Part shown: positions 52,384 to 60,808 of the stretch, in pieces
Layout: each line of letters opens with the position of its first letter
Position numbering within the stretch: position 1 is the stretch's first letter
Position numbers and translations under genes: made by a program
The notes under the pieces: generated by a model
The model's input: the letters and a program-made list of their open reading frames with translations, nothing else
Databases searched by the model: none
Told to the model about the DNA's origin: nothing
NCBI GenBank assembly: GCA_032595685.2
Contig: CP159373.1
Coordinates: forward strand, 3,809,907-3,873,906
Source of the DNA: Candidatus Electrothrix aestuarii
GTDB lineage: Bacteria > Desulfobacterota > Desulfobulbia > Desulfobulbales > Desulfobulbaceae
DNA: 64,000 nucleotides
Direction of reading: 5' to 3'

Positions 52384-53427
52384 ATGCTGCTACCGAGAGA
52401 AAAACCTTTTTTAACAGGGCTTAATAGTTATTATCTTGATATTGAAAAGTTTATTCAACATCTTCAGGGGGAGATAGGCTCTGGTTGCCTATATTGTAAT
52501 GCAGCGGACCAGGAGCTTCTGGTCTATTTTGATGAATACGATATTGTCCGGGGAGTGACCCAGAATAGCGGTGAGCATGCCCGAGTATCAGAGCAACTGC
52601 AGCATGTCCTTATCCCCTTACAGAAAAAGAATTTTCAGGTTACGATCTATTATCTTGATCCAACCGCCATCTTTTTTTGGGGCCAGATGCCTGCCTTCAG
52701 GCGGGCGGAACAGTGCCTTTCTTCTGACAAGGTTACTCTTCCAGACCTTATTTTTCGACTCAGTCAAAAAGAATTTTCAGGATTCATCGAGGTGAATGTA
52801 GAGGGTAAGGAGTACTGTGCCGTTCTGTTTTTTCATGAAGGGCAGCGGCGCGGTGGTTCCTATTACTGGGGCACAGGGGGATTGAGCCCCTCGGACTCAG
52901 ATTATAATACCCTTTTAGGGATGCTCCAGAAAAATAATGGAACCTATAACTTAGGATATTTCACCAGTGATCCGCTTTCCCCTCTGGAGGAAGTGACTCT
53001 GGATGACGAGGAAAGAAACAAGTCTCCCGAGAAGGAGCCTGCGGCTGAAAAAGAAGTGGATTCTTTTGAGGAGCAGAAGCCTTCTGAACTGCATCATGCC
53101 CTGAATGAGTTTCTTGCTGTTTTTGCTGCAACGCTACGCAGTAAAAAAGGCAAGGATGAGCCCCTGATGGATTTGAAATTAAAATTTATTGATTTCTCTG
53201 AAATATACCCATACCTTGATCCCTATAATAATCTTTGCAAGATAGAGGATGATGCCACTGTCAGCATAGCAAAGGAGATCACGGAGAAAGAGGCTGCCCA
53301 GGGGATCATCGATTGTGCCTGGATGGTTATTGAGGATAATAAACTCCATAAAAAATTTCGGCACAATCTCCAGGAGATGGACCGTTTGCAGGTCTTTCAA
53401 GATCAAGAAGTAGAGCTGGAACGTTAG
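52384..53427 (+). CDS. Protein of unknown function in receptor/PhnD operon
   Basis: The 347-residue soluble protein has no signal peptide or TM helix. Residues 1-190 look like an alpha/beta domain (SSDKVTLPDLIFRLSQKEFSGFIEVNVEG resembles the start of DUF4388-like domains of bacterial signalling proteins). A charged linker follows (about 205-240), then a helical C terminus (LKFIDFSEIYPYLDPYNNL). It is 133 bp after the PhnD-like gene, with a small hairpin (CCCATCCC/GGGATGG near 52330-52350) between them. A signalling role is only inferred from the neighbours. Confidence 0.6.
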   Translation: MLLPREKPFLTGLNSYYLDIEKFIQHLQGEIGSGCLYCNAADQELLVYFDEYDIVRGVTQNSGEHARVSEQLQHVLIPLQKKNFQVTIYYLDPTAIFFWGQMPAFRRAEQCLSSDKVTLPDLIFRLSQKEFSGFIEVNVEGKEYCAVLFFHEGQRRGGSYYWGTGGLSPSDSDYNTLLGMLQKNNGTYNLGYFTSDPLSPLEEVTLDDEERNKSPEKEPAAEKEVDSFEEQKPSELHHALNEFLAVFAATLRSKKGKDEPLMDLKLKFIDFSEIYPYLDPYNNLCKIEDDATVSIAKEITEKEAAQGIIDCAWMVIEDNKLHKKFRHNLQEMDRLQVFQDQEVELER

Positions 53428-53444
53428 CCTTATGGCTAAGCCCT

Positions 53445-53469
53445 CCCACCGTTCACGTTACACGGTGGG
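53445..53469. repeat. Solitary terminal hairpin of the dispersed repeat family (copy D1)
   Basis: CCCACCG and CGGTGGG (53445-53469) match the leading stem of copies B and D2, but the rest of the unit is missing. It follows the unknown gene by 17 bp. Confidence 0.65.
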
Positions 53470-53530
53470 ATATTTTTAGCATTGCCCTATACTCAGCACC
53501 GGAAGGACTTGAGATTTGCCAGTTCCTATG

Positions 53531-53634
53531 CCCACCGTTAAAACAGTGGGCTAGTTTTTGTCGCCCCTCTGGGGCTGAGGGAAAACATCGTCCCGAAGGG
53601 ACTGCCGAAAATAGCCCGGTCTTTCAAGGCCGGG
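53531..53634. repeat. Four-hairpin dispersed repeat, copy D2
   Basis: CCCACCGTTAAAACAGTGGG (53531-53550), a CTAGTTTTTGTCG spacer, CCCCTCTGGGG, GTCCCGAAGGGAC, CGAAAATAG, and CCGGTCTTTCAAGGCCGG (near 53616-53633). It is in the same orientation as copy B. It lies just after rlmN and likely separates the convergent units. Confidence 0.8.
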
Positions 53635-53650
53635 GCAGAAAACTCTTTTT

Positions 53651-54727
53651 TTATCCTTGGTTACCCTTATCTGCCATTTTTCCGGCCAGCTGGCCGCAGG
53701 CAGCTGAGATATCCGCGCCCCTGCTCTGGCGGATAAAGACGGTGTAATTCTTTTGCCTGAGAATTTCCTGAAATCTCAGGACCCGCTCTCTTCCGGGGCT
53801 AACGAATTCCTCATTTTCTCCCTTATTGACCGAAAGCAGATTGATCTTGCAGGGAATGTGCTTGAGCAATTTTGCCAGCCTGTGCGCATCCTCGTCAGAA
53901 TCGTTGATTCCGGCAAAGAGGGTGTATTCGAACATGATGCGCTGCCGTTTTTTGCCGGGATACTCTTTACAGGCCTTGAGGAGTTCTTCAATGGGCCAGC
54001 GTTTATTCACCGGCATGAGACGGTCTCGGGTCGCATTATCGGTGGCATGGAGAGAAACCGCCAGATTGACGTTACTTTTTCCTCCCAATTCCAGGATCTG
54101 GGGCACGAGCCCGCAGGTGGATATCGTGATTCGGCGAGTGGAAAAGTCCAGGCCGCGTTGTTCTGTCAACAGGGAGATACTTGCCAACAGATTATCCATA
54201 TTGGCCAATGGCTCACCCATGCCCATGAAGACAATATTGGTCAATTCCGTTGTCGGGCAGTGCTCCTCATTTGCCAACAACCAATCCCGCACCGCACAGA
54301 CCTGATTAATGATTTCTGCCCGGGTCAGATTGCGCTGAAAGCCCATGCTGCCAGTGACGCAAAAACGGCAGCCCATAGCACAACCTGCCTGGGAGGAAAC
54401 ACAGAGGGTGTTACGGTCTTCCTCCGGGATGAGAACGGATTCAATCATCAGCCCATCATCCAGGCGAAAAGCGAATTTCACAGCCCCGTCACGGGAGATC
54501 TCGGTGATTGGATCAATAAAGCGGCTCATCCGGGCATTCTTTGCCAGCACCGCACGGAATTTCTTGGCCAGATCGGTCATTTCCTCGAAATCGGTAATGC
54601 CGGGTTTATAGATCCAGGCCAGGATCTGGCGGCCTCGGAAACCGGGTTGACCCAGGGATTCCACGTACTCCACCAGTTCGTCTTGGGTCAGGTTTTTCAG
54701 GTCGGTCTTGGTTTGTTCAGATGTCAT
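53651..54727 (-). CDS. rlmN: 23S rRNA (adenine2503-C2)/tRNA methyltransferase RlmN
   Basis: The 358-residue radical SAM methylase has the CxxxCxxC cluster site SQAGCAMGCRFC (Cys116, 120, 123). GMGEPLANMDNLLASISLL and TRRITISTCGLVP are typical of the family, and the methyl-carrier Cys lies in the C-terminal GADISAACGQLAG. It methylates A2503 of 23S rRNA and A37 of some tRNAs. Length is normal. It is convergent with the unknown gene across the repeat block. Confidence 0.95.
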   Translation of the reverse strand: MTSEQTKTDLKNLTQDELVEYVESLGQPGFRGRQILAWIYKPGITDFEEMTDLAKKFRAVLAKNARMSRFIDPITEISRDGAVKFAFRLDDGLMIESVLIPEEDRNTLCVSSQAGCAMGCRFCVTGSMGFQRNLTRAEIINQVCAVRDWLLANEEHCPTTELTNIVFMGMGEPLANMDNLLASISLLTEQRGLDFSTRRITISTCGLVPQILELGGKSNVNLAVSLHATDNATRDRLMPVNKRWPIEELLKACKEYPGKKRQRIMFEYTLFAGINDSDEDAHRLAKLLKHIPCKINLLSVNKGENEEFVSPGRERVLRFQEILRQKNYTVFIRQSRGADISAACGQLAGKMADKGNQG

Positions 54728-54759
54728 AATATGTTAGTACAAAAAAATAGTCGTTGGCA

Positions 54760-54797
54760 TTACCGGGCAGGCACAGAGACCTGTCCCTACCCGGTAA
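54760..54797. repeat. Inverted repeat TTACCGGG/CCCGGTAA
   Basis: TTACCGGG (54760-54767) and CCCGGTAA (54790-54797) enclose a region with GGCAGGCACAGAGACCTGTCC. It is part of a compact repeat block between rlmN and the radical SAM gene. Confidence 0.6.
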
Positions 54798-54819
54798 TAA
54801 TTATCGTTTATTATCGTTT

Positions 54820-54849
54820 TGTAGGGGCGGTTCGCGAAACGCCCCTACA
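54820..54849. repeat. TGTAGGGGCG palindrome
   Basis: TGTAGGGGCG (54820-54829) and CGCCCCTACA (54840-54849) are perfect inverses. The stop codon of the radical SAM gene (54845-54847) lies inside the element. Related to 29206-29268. Confidence 0.8.
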
Positions 54850-55720
54850 ATCCCCGCAGTCCTTCCGGCTTTAAGGACACAGTACCGGAAAGAGCCTGAT
54901 CAATAATGGCGAGAAAGGTCTCCCGGTCCTTGGGCAGGCGTCCATCCAGGGTGAAATAGTTGGAAGCATGATTGGCCTGGAATTGGCAACGAAAATCGTC
55001 CAGACCTGCAAGCAGGGTGCGAAGCTCCCGGAATAATCCTTCCTGGTCAGGTAGTTGGAAAGAACCGTTTATTGCTGCTTGCCCCAACTCCGTATTTTCC
55101 AAAAGCATCAGGGTAAGCACTGCAATCTGGCTCGGTTGCATTTGGTTCAGGACAGCAGCTGTGTCTTCAGCGTGTTGTTGGGAATATTGGCGTCCGGCTA
55201 TACCAAGCAGGCAGGTGACAGAGAGAAAAACTCCTGCCTCTCGCACTCTCTGGCCCGCCTCCATCATCTCCTCGGCTGTTGAGCCCTTCTTAACTGCGGC
55301 TAAAGTTAACTCATGGCCGCTTTCCAGGCCCATGTAGATACGGCCCACCCCAGCTTGTTTCAGCTCAGCAAGTTCCTGGGCGCTTCTCTTAAGAATATCC
55401 CGGCAATTGGCATAAAGGCTGATGCGGCGCACCCAGGGCAATTCAGCCCGTATTTTTTGGCAGAGGGTGAGTAACTTCTTGTGCGGGATGATCAGGGCAT
55501 CTCCATCAGCAAGAAAGACTGTCTTCTGTCGCCGACAATATCGGGCAGCAAAGGCGATGTCCTCAGCAATGATGTGGTCATCCTTAATATGGAATTTTTG
55601 CTCAGGATCGCGATAAGCCCCACAGAAGGTGCAGCGATTATGCGAGCAACCCACCGTGACCTGGAGGATGATGGAGTTTGCCTCGCTGGGGGGACGGATG
55701 ATGTTGCCTTGGTAATGCAC
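54845..55720 (-). CDS. Radical SAM protein
   Basis: The 291-residue protein has a radical SAM cluster segment GCSHNRCTFCGAYRD with Cys spacing C-x4-C-x2-C. This variant is seen in a group of uncharacterised radical SAM proteins that begin with a short N-terminal part (IIRPPSEANSIILQVTVG). Other fold segments are FLADGDALIIPHK and GRIYMGLESGHELTLAAVKKG, as in HemN/ELP3-like enzymes. No extra C-terminal cluster domain is seen. The substrate is unknown. The stop codon is supplied by a palindromic repeat. Confidence 0.8.
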   Translation of the reverse strand: MHYQGNIIRPPSEANSIILQVTVGCSHNRCTFCGAYRDPEQKFHIKDDHIIAEDIAFAARYCRRQKTVFLADGDALIIPHKKLLTLCQKIRAELPWVRRISLYANCRDILKRSAQELAELKQAGVGRIYMGLESGHELTLAAVKKGSTAEEMMEAGQRVREAGVFLSVTCLLGIAGRQYSQQHAEDTAAVLNQMQPSQIAVLTLMLLENTELGQAAINGSFQLPDQEGLFRELRTLLAGLDDFRCQFQANHASNYFTLDGRLPKDRETFLAIIDQALSGTVSLKPEGLRGL

Positions 55721-55769
55721 GGTATGTTTTTTAAGGATTGGGTGTTTCGCTTTTATTTCAGCTTGTTTG

Positions 55770-56531
55770 TTACATCAAGCAGTTCGGCAGTATCACCAGG
55801 AAGTCGATGCACTTGTCATAATCAAGTTCGTAGAAATTGACTCCCAAGTGTATTGTCGCATAATATTCCGGCTGATGTTCTTTATAGTACTGCTCCGATG
55901 GTATCTTCCAGAGGTGTTCTCCGAGTTTTTCCGCCAGGAACCATTTTTCCAGCAGCCGTGCTGCTCGTCCGTTGCCGTCTCTGAAGGGATGAATATGGGC
56001 AAAGCGTAGGTGGAGCAGGCTGGCAAAATAAAAGACCTCTTCTGTGGTCAGAGACGCGCTGAGAAGCTCTGCAACTTCCTTGAAGAAGTTTCCCATCTCT
56101 TTGTTGACAAATTCAGGTTCCACGGCCAAATAGGCCATGCCGGTTTTACCGAACACACCGACGGGTTCAATTCGGTACGCGCCTCTTTTGCTCTTGATCA
56201 GGAATGTTGCAGAAAACATCTTGTGGCAATGGAGCAGGTTTTCCTCTGTTAACCTGTTTTGTTGGGCAAAGCCATAAGCGGCAATAAGGTTTTCTATTTC
56301 TTCGATCTCTTTTCCGGGTTTGGAGTTTGTCCGGCTCAGCTCATAATTCATGTACGAATTCAGATCGACGCTGTTGCCCTCTATGTTTGAGGAGTAGACA
56401 GCAGAAGCCTTGGTCAGGTAATCGAATCTCCCGTTGTTTTCCGAGAAGTCAAAGCGGGTGAGCAGGTCTTCAAGCCGGGTGCATAAGGCTCGTGAATAGG
56501 CGTCAAGATATTTTTTTTCCGTAACTTGCAT
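55770..56531 (-). CDS. Fic-domain AMPylating protein
   Basis: The 253-residue protein has the Fic active site HIHPFRDGNGRAARLL near residues 181-194, with catalytic His and complete HPFxDGNGRxxR. It also has an N-terminal inhibitory helix (SSNIEGN, residues 47-53, matching (S/T)xxxE(G/N)), so it is a class II self-inhibited Fic. The flap is KSKRGAYRIEPV. Such proteins AMPylate proteins such as gyrase or chaperones. Its target is unknown. It stands alone between the radical SAM gene and the trypsin/EAD cassette. Confidence 0.88.
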   Translation of the reverse strand: MQVTEKKYLDAYSRALCTRLEDLLTRFDFSENNGRFDYLTKASAVYSSNIEGNSVDLNSYMNYELSRTNSKPGKEIEEIENLIAAYGFAQQNRLTEENLLHCHKMFSATFLIKSKRGAYRIEPVGVFGKTGMAYLAVEPEFVNKEMGNFFKEVAELLSASLTTEEVFYFASLLHLRFAHIHPFRDGNGRAARLLEKWFLAEKLGEHLWKIPSEQYYKEHQPEYYATIHLGVNFYELDYDKCIDFLVILPNCLM

Positions 56532-56696
56532 AATTGCAGAGGGTTAACTCTCCGCTTTCGCAGAGAGAAAATCGAGTCCAAGAGAGGGCCTGCCCTTAAA
56601 TATTTTATTTCGATCCTGTTCAGGGAGGAAATAGAACCGGCGAAGCTACAAGCGGTTGTGCGAACAATCCAAGTGTAGTGTGAAAGGAAACGAATG

Positions 56697-57692
56697 CTAT
56701 CTTCTCGTGCATTCTTTGTAAAAGCAAAGTTCTGAACTTCCTTCTTTTTGAATTTGATACTCTATACATCCCCCCCTTGTGCCATTCGGGATAATATAGC
56801 AATTAACACCTTGCTTGTTCCGCAAAATAGTCATCTCGTTACCCGGCTTTTTTAGTGCATAAGAAAGGAGACTTTTATCCAAAGAGTCTTGTATTATTTC
56901 GCAGGGACTTTTCTTTTTTGCTACCAACTCTCTCAAACGTCTCTGTTCTATTCGTTGACGCACCTTCTCTGCTTCCAACTTTCTCAAACGTTCCTGCTCT
57001 ATTCGTTCACGTTCCTTTTTTGCTATCAATTCTCGCAACCGTTTCTGTTCCATTCGTTGACGAATCTTTTCTGCTTCCAGCTCTCTCAATCGTTTCTGTT
57101 CCTGTTCTACCCGTTTTCGCTCATTTTCTTCTTCCAATTTCCGTAAACGTTCCTTCTCCTCAGCTAATCGTTGTTTTTCAAGCTCAATACGATGACGTTC
57201 TTTTTCTGCTTCTAACTCTTCTTGCAACCGTTTCTGTTCTTCCTCTATTCGTTCACGCTCCTTTTCTTCCTCCAATTTCCGTAAACGTTCTTTCTCTTCA
57301 GCTAATCGTTGCTTTTCAAGCTCAATACGCTGACGCTCATTCTCTGCTTCCAACTCTTGTAAACGTTCCTGTTCTATTCGTTCACGCTCCTTCTCTTTAG
57401 CCAACTGGTTTTCCTCTTTGCTGATCCTACTAGCTTTTTCGTCTTCAAGTTGGTGGATTGTTGTTTCGGACTGTTCTCCTGCAATCTCATCAGTAGTATT
57501 TATAATACCAATCGCCTGTAGCGAGAAAAGTAAAACAAAAAATGTTAATAATAAAACAGCAATATTTAGAAAAAAATTAACAATTGTTACTAAATGATGA
57601 GGAATTCTCGCTCTGGAAAGTATGAACGGTACAGCAAATTTTGTTATAGTAATAGCAACAATCGCAATGCAAAAAAACAGTATATAGATCAT
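56697..57692 (-). CDS. Membrane protein with long charged single helix
   Basis: The 331-residue protein has two N-terminal helices (IYILFFCIAIVAITITKFAV and LVTIVNFFLNIAVLLLTFFVLLF). A stretch of about 175 residues of near-perfect charged repeats follows, built from ERERIEQERLQELEAE- and KQRLAEEKERLRKLEEE-like units. It lacks the regular hydrophobic heptads of a coiled coil, so a single alpha-helix is likely. The C-terminal 65 residues have four Cys (SPCEII, GVNCYIIP, GGCIEYQ, ELCFYKEC). It is last in the cassette, 128 bp after the SPFH-like gene. Function unknown; a spacer or tether from the membrane is plausible. Confidence 0.7.
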   Translation of the reverse strand: MIYILFFCIAIVAITITKFAVPFILSRARIPHHLVTIVNFFLNIAVLLLTFFVLLFSLQAIGIINTTDEIAGEQSETTIHQLEDEKASRISKEENQLAKEKERERIEQERLQELEAENERQRIELEKQRLAEEKERLRKLEEEKERERIEEEQKRLQEELEAEKERHRIELEKQRLAEEKERLRKLEEENERKRVEQEQKRLRELEAEKIRQRMEQKRLRELIAKKERERIEQERLRKLEAEKVRQRIEQRRLRELVAKKKSPCEIIQDSLDKSLLSYALKKPGNEMTILRNKQGVNCYIIPNGTRGGCIEYQIQKEGSSELCFYKECTRR

Positions 57693-57820
57693 AACAATAA
57701 CAAGTTAAAGTTCTTCTCAGTTAAATATTGAACATCCTCTATAACATGCAATAGATGTTTCTATACTTGCTGTTTTCGGAACCGAGAACGAGAAAATAGG
57801 GTGCAGCAGTACTACTGCTT

Positions 57821-58975
57821 CTAAGAATCATCACTGAGAAGTTGCGTATTACTTACAGTCAAATCTATTCGTTGCTGCAGGAACTGATTATTTGAAGTCT
57901 TTTGGAAGGTGTCAGCTGGATCTTGCATTAACAAATCAGCGAGTTTGTCTTTTAAGTCCAGAATATGCCGTTCATCCAGTTCTAGTTTTTTGGCTTTAGT
58001 TAATCGATTTTCATATTCATCAATCAGTGTCTTATTTTGCTCTTCAAGGTGCGCTTTTTTCTGTTTTGACAACTCATCATGCACTTTCCGCATAGCGCCA
58101 CTCCAATCCATGCAATAAAAATTTTCTAGCAACCCTGTATCTAATGACATGATAACGTTACGTAATGGGTAAGGGGCAAATGTCTTATCCTCATCAATCC
58201 GTTCATCCACTTTTCTTCTGATAAGTGCATCAATTTCATTGTCACTGCTTTTATCAACAACCCCACCCTCCCCAAAAAATTTTTCGTGTAACTTTTTGAG
58301 GAGGGTATTCAGCTCATCACTTAGCTGCACTACAGCATTGACTTGTATGATCTCAATTCCTGATATCAGACCATCTCCCGAATTGTCATCATTTAAATTG
58401 GTTTTAATACTCTCTTCCAACGTTTTCTTTATCTTCTTAATTTCAGCATCTATATGACTTTCTAATGTTTTCTTTGTGTCAGCAGGTGCCCTGACTAAAT
58501 AATTACTTCTAACTCCTAGAAAATAATTTCTTGCTTCATCCGTTATAGCAGTTTCCAACATTGCTATTGGATCTTTCGCATAGCTCCAAAATTTTTTGAC
58601 ATCAGTAATACGGTATGTGATCTTAAAGGTAGCACTGATATGGTGATTATCCCCTAATTTGTACCCTTCTTCAGGGGGAGATACACTAAAAATACTAGGC
58701 TTTATGTTGACAAAAATAAATAACAGCCTGTTTGCATCAGTACTTTTGGGATTAATTGTCATTTTAGGATCGCTTAACACCCCGTATATATTGGGCTGAT
58801 TACCGAGCATCTCCATAACAATAATATGTCTATCATCATCTGCTTTTGGTATCTCTGGTAACTTTCTGTATATCCCGCCAAATTTACTAATGAAGTTATA
58901 TTCTTGAGCAGTAATCACTCCCTCTTTATAGGTTCTTGTAGCCTGAAGTTCAGCCAAATAATTTGTTATTGCCAT
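57821..58975 (-). CDS. SPFH/band-7-like protein (tentative)
   Basis: The 384-residue soluble protein has a core (about 100-240) that resembles SPFH domains: ISATFKITYRITDVKKFWSY, DPIAMLETAITDEARNYFLG, then a helix, then ISGIEIIQVNAVVQLSDEL. This is the order of strand, helix, helix and IEI-x-V strand seen in prohibitin-like folds. A charged helical region follows (about 315-365). It has no TM helix of its own. SPFH proteins oligomerise into rings or cages. GGAGG lies 6 bp before the ATG. The family call needs a profile search; if wrong, the gene is unknown. Confidence 0.45.
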   Translation of the reverse strand: MAITNYLAELQATRTYKEGVITAQEYNFISKFGGIYRKLPEIPKADDDRHIIVMEMLGNQPNIYGVLSDPKMTINPKSTDANRLLFIFVNIKPSIFSVSPPEEGYKLGDNHHISATFKITYRITDVKKFWSYAKDPIAMLETAITDEARNYFLGVRSNYLVRAPADTKKTLESHIDAEIKKIKKTLEESIKTNLNDDNSGDGLISGIEIIQVNAVVQLSDELNTLLKKLHEKFFGEGGVVDKSSDNEIDALIRRKVDERIDEDKTFAPYPLRNVIMSLDTGLLENFYCMDWSGAMRKVHDELSKQKKAHLEEQNKTLIDEYENRLTKAKKLELDERHILDLKDKLADLLMQDPADTFQKTSNNQFLQQRIDLTVSNTQLLSDDS

Positions 58976-59029
58976 TTTTAACCTCCAGAAAATTTGAAGT
59001 CTATATCTTCACGATTATAAATCAGCTAA

Positions 59030-60796
59030 TTAGAGTTGAACCGATTCCGGTCGCAACATATCAAAACTAGATTGTTTATTATTTGATATTCCTCTTTTCT
59101 CAGCCCGTTTAAGCTCCCATATCCTGCGTTTTTCCCATCTTTGTAAGTGGTACTCAAGCCGATTTACACGACAGGTCTTATTTTGCTGGCATTCCTCCTC
59201 ATAATTTTGATATAAATCATGAAAAAACTTACGATAAGATTCAAAAGCCTCGAAGTCATCATTTTCCCAAACAACGAGAGCTTCCTTTGCCCAGCTCTCA
59301 ACTTTACTTGTTGTTTCCCCCTGAACTTCAGGATGCATCGGCATGTTAGGCTTTTCCCATAAATTAAAAATGATTGCGACAGTTTTTTCTCTGCTAGCTT
59401 GATCTGTTACAGCATCGGCAAGGTCTATATAACGAAAGAAGTATATTCCTGCTTGATAGCGCAGCAGCTTTCTGTCATCTTTTATCCAATTATAAAGATT
59501 GGAGATAAATGTTGATCGGTCGTTTTGATACACTTTAAAAACAATATCGTGGCTCTTAAGGGTGAAGATAATATCTTCTTTTTCTGAGACATGAGCTACA
59601 GCCTGCAATGCTTGATCAGGATATTTATCAGCTATGAGATAATAAGTAAACATGCTGGTTATGTTAAGGAACATGCTGGTTCCTGTTTTTAACCAACTGT
59701 TCAGCAACGCTAAAATTTCTTTTTCCAGCCTTCCTTGAAGAAGTATCTCCGATAAAGCCAGTGCTGCTGCTTGATGTGTATAATAGTTTTTTGTTCTTGC
59801 CCAGATTCTGATAATACGATCCAATAAGTCTTGGAAAAGATGTGTTTCAGACAGCGCTATCACGGCATTGATAGCAAATAAACGTTTTTCTGAACTGTCA
59901 TCATCTACTAGCGATCCGATAAATTCAAACAGAGCAGTTTGCTTTGAATAAAGATTATTCCTGATCAGCTTCAAAATCTCAGTCTGGTAATTACTATATT
60001 CAAAAATAACAACTTCAATATCTGCTAGCCCATAATCGCTGTTTCTTTTGTCTGCAATTAATTTAAGCCTCGCCATATGAAAGTGTTCAAATTCATTTTT
60101 CAATATTGGAGGAGGAGCTTCCTTTTCTTCTTTTTTTTCAGAGTCCTTTTCATTTTCGTCTAACGACGGTTCATTCTTTTGAACATCCTGTTCATGAGGA
60201 AAAAACAGTTTATTGATATCTTGCGTTAGCTCATTAAACGTGTTTCTCTCAACACCTTGAAATAATGCTGCTGTTATCACCATGCTTTGCATAGCAGAGC
60301 TATCTAAACTGAAAAACCAATCAACAATACTGGCCGAATCTGTTTGAGAGAATTGCTGTTTTTCTATGTCTATAGTTTGCCGACGATAAGAAATATTATC
60401 TTTTCTTTCTGTTGACTTTACTAATTTTTCCTGTTCCTCTACTGATTTCTCCCATTCGGTATGAAATTTTTTCCATTGATTCTCTCTCTTCTCTTTTATA
60501 ATCTCCCAAAACCTATCGAAATTATTATTTACCTGATAGTAGTCAAGAATATCAGTGAATATCTCAGAAAGAGTATGGTGTTTCTCTATAGCATTACCGA
60601 CTTCAGGAATTCTACTCTTAGCTATCGAAATCAGTTCTTGTTTTTGCATTCCAAAAAACGATTCCTTTAAGCAGCTTTCACATATTTCTCTCGGTGGAAT
60701 GAAATACTCTTCTCTCGTTTCTCCTGATTCATCATTATCAGTAACAGCTTTTTCCTTCCCAGGATCTACATCTGTTTCGCTATGATTACTATTCAT
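59030..60796 (-). CDS. EAD-like domain plus alpha-helical-repeat protein
   Basis: The 588-residue protein starts with an acidic tail, then a domain of about 85 residues (PPREICESCLKESFFGMQKQ, ELISIAKSRIPEVGNAIEKH, FTDILDYYQVNNNFDRFWEI) that is almost the same as the C terminus of the next protease. The rest is alpha-helical, HEAT/ARM-like (YTHQAAALALSEILLQGRLE, RYQAGIYFFRYIDLADAV). It has no nuclease, protease or NTPase motif. I chose the ATG at 60796, with AGGTG 6 bp upstream; a GTG at 60805 is possible. Shared effector-associated-type domains are known to bring partners together, so this protein is probably the scaffold or target-binding partner of the protease. Confidence 0.65.
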   Translation of the reverse strand: MNSNHSETDVDPGKEKAVTDNDESGETREEYFIPPREICESCLKESFFGMQKQELISIAKSRIPEVGNAIEKHHTLSEIFTDILDYYQVNNNFDRFWEIIKEKRENQWKKFHTEWEKSVEEQEKLVKSTERKDNISYRRQTIDIEKQQFSQTDSASIVDWFFSLDSSAMQSMVITAALFQGVERNTFNELTQDINKLFFPHEQDVQKNEPSLDENEKDSEKKEEKEAPPPILKNEFEHFHMARLKLIADKRNSDYGLADIEVVIFEYSNYQTEILKLIRNNLYSKQTALFEFIGSLVDDDSSEKRLFAINAVIALSETHLFQDLLDRIIRIWARTKNYYTHQAAALALSEILLQGRLEKEILALLNSWLKTGTSMFLNITSMFTYYLIADKYPDQALQAVAHVSEKEDIIFTLKSHDIVFKVYQNDRSTFISNLYNWIKDDRKLLRYQAGIYFFRYIDLADAVTDQASREKTVAIIFNLWEKPNMPMHPEVQGETTSKVESWAKEALVVWENDDFEAFESYRKFFHDLYQNYEEECQQNKTCRVNRLEYHLQRWEKRRIWELKRAEKRGISNNKQSSFDMLRPESVQL

Positions 60797-60808
60797 TTTT
60801 ATCACCTA

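Noticed and set aside
56855-57400. Plus-strand open frame and a repeat array that could be read as CRISPR-like
   Set aside because: It is the antisense of the charged-helix coding repeats. Units are back to back without spacers, and the plus-strand translation is low-complexity (LFVHAPFLL-type).
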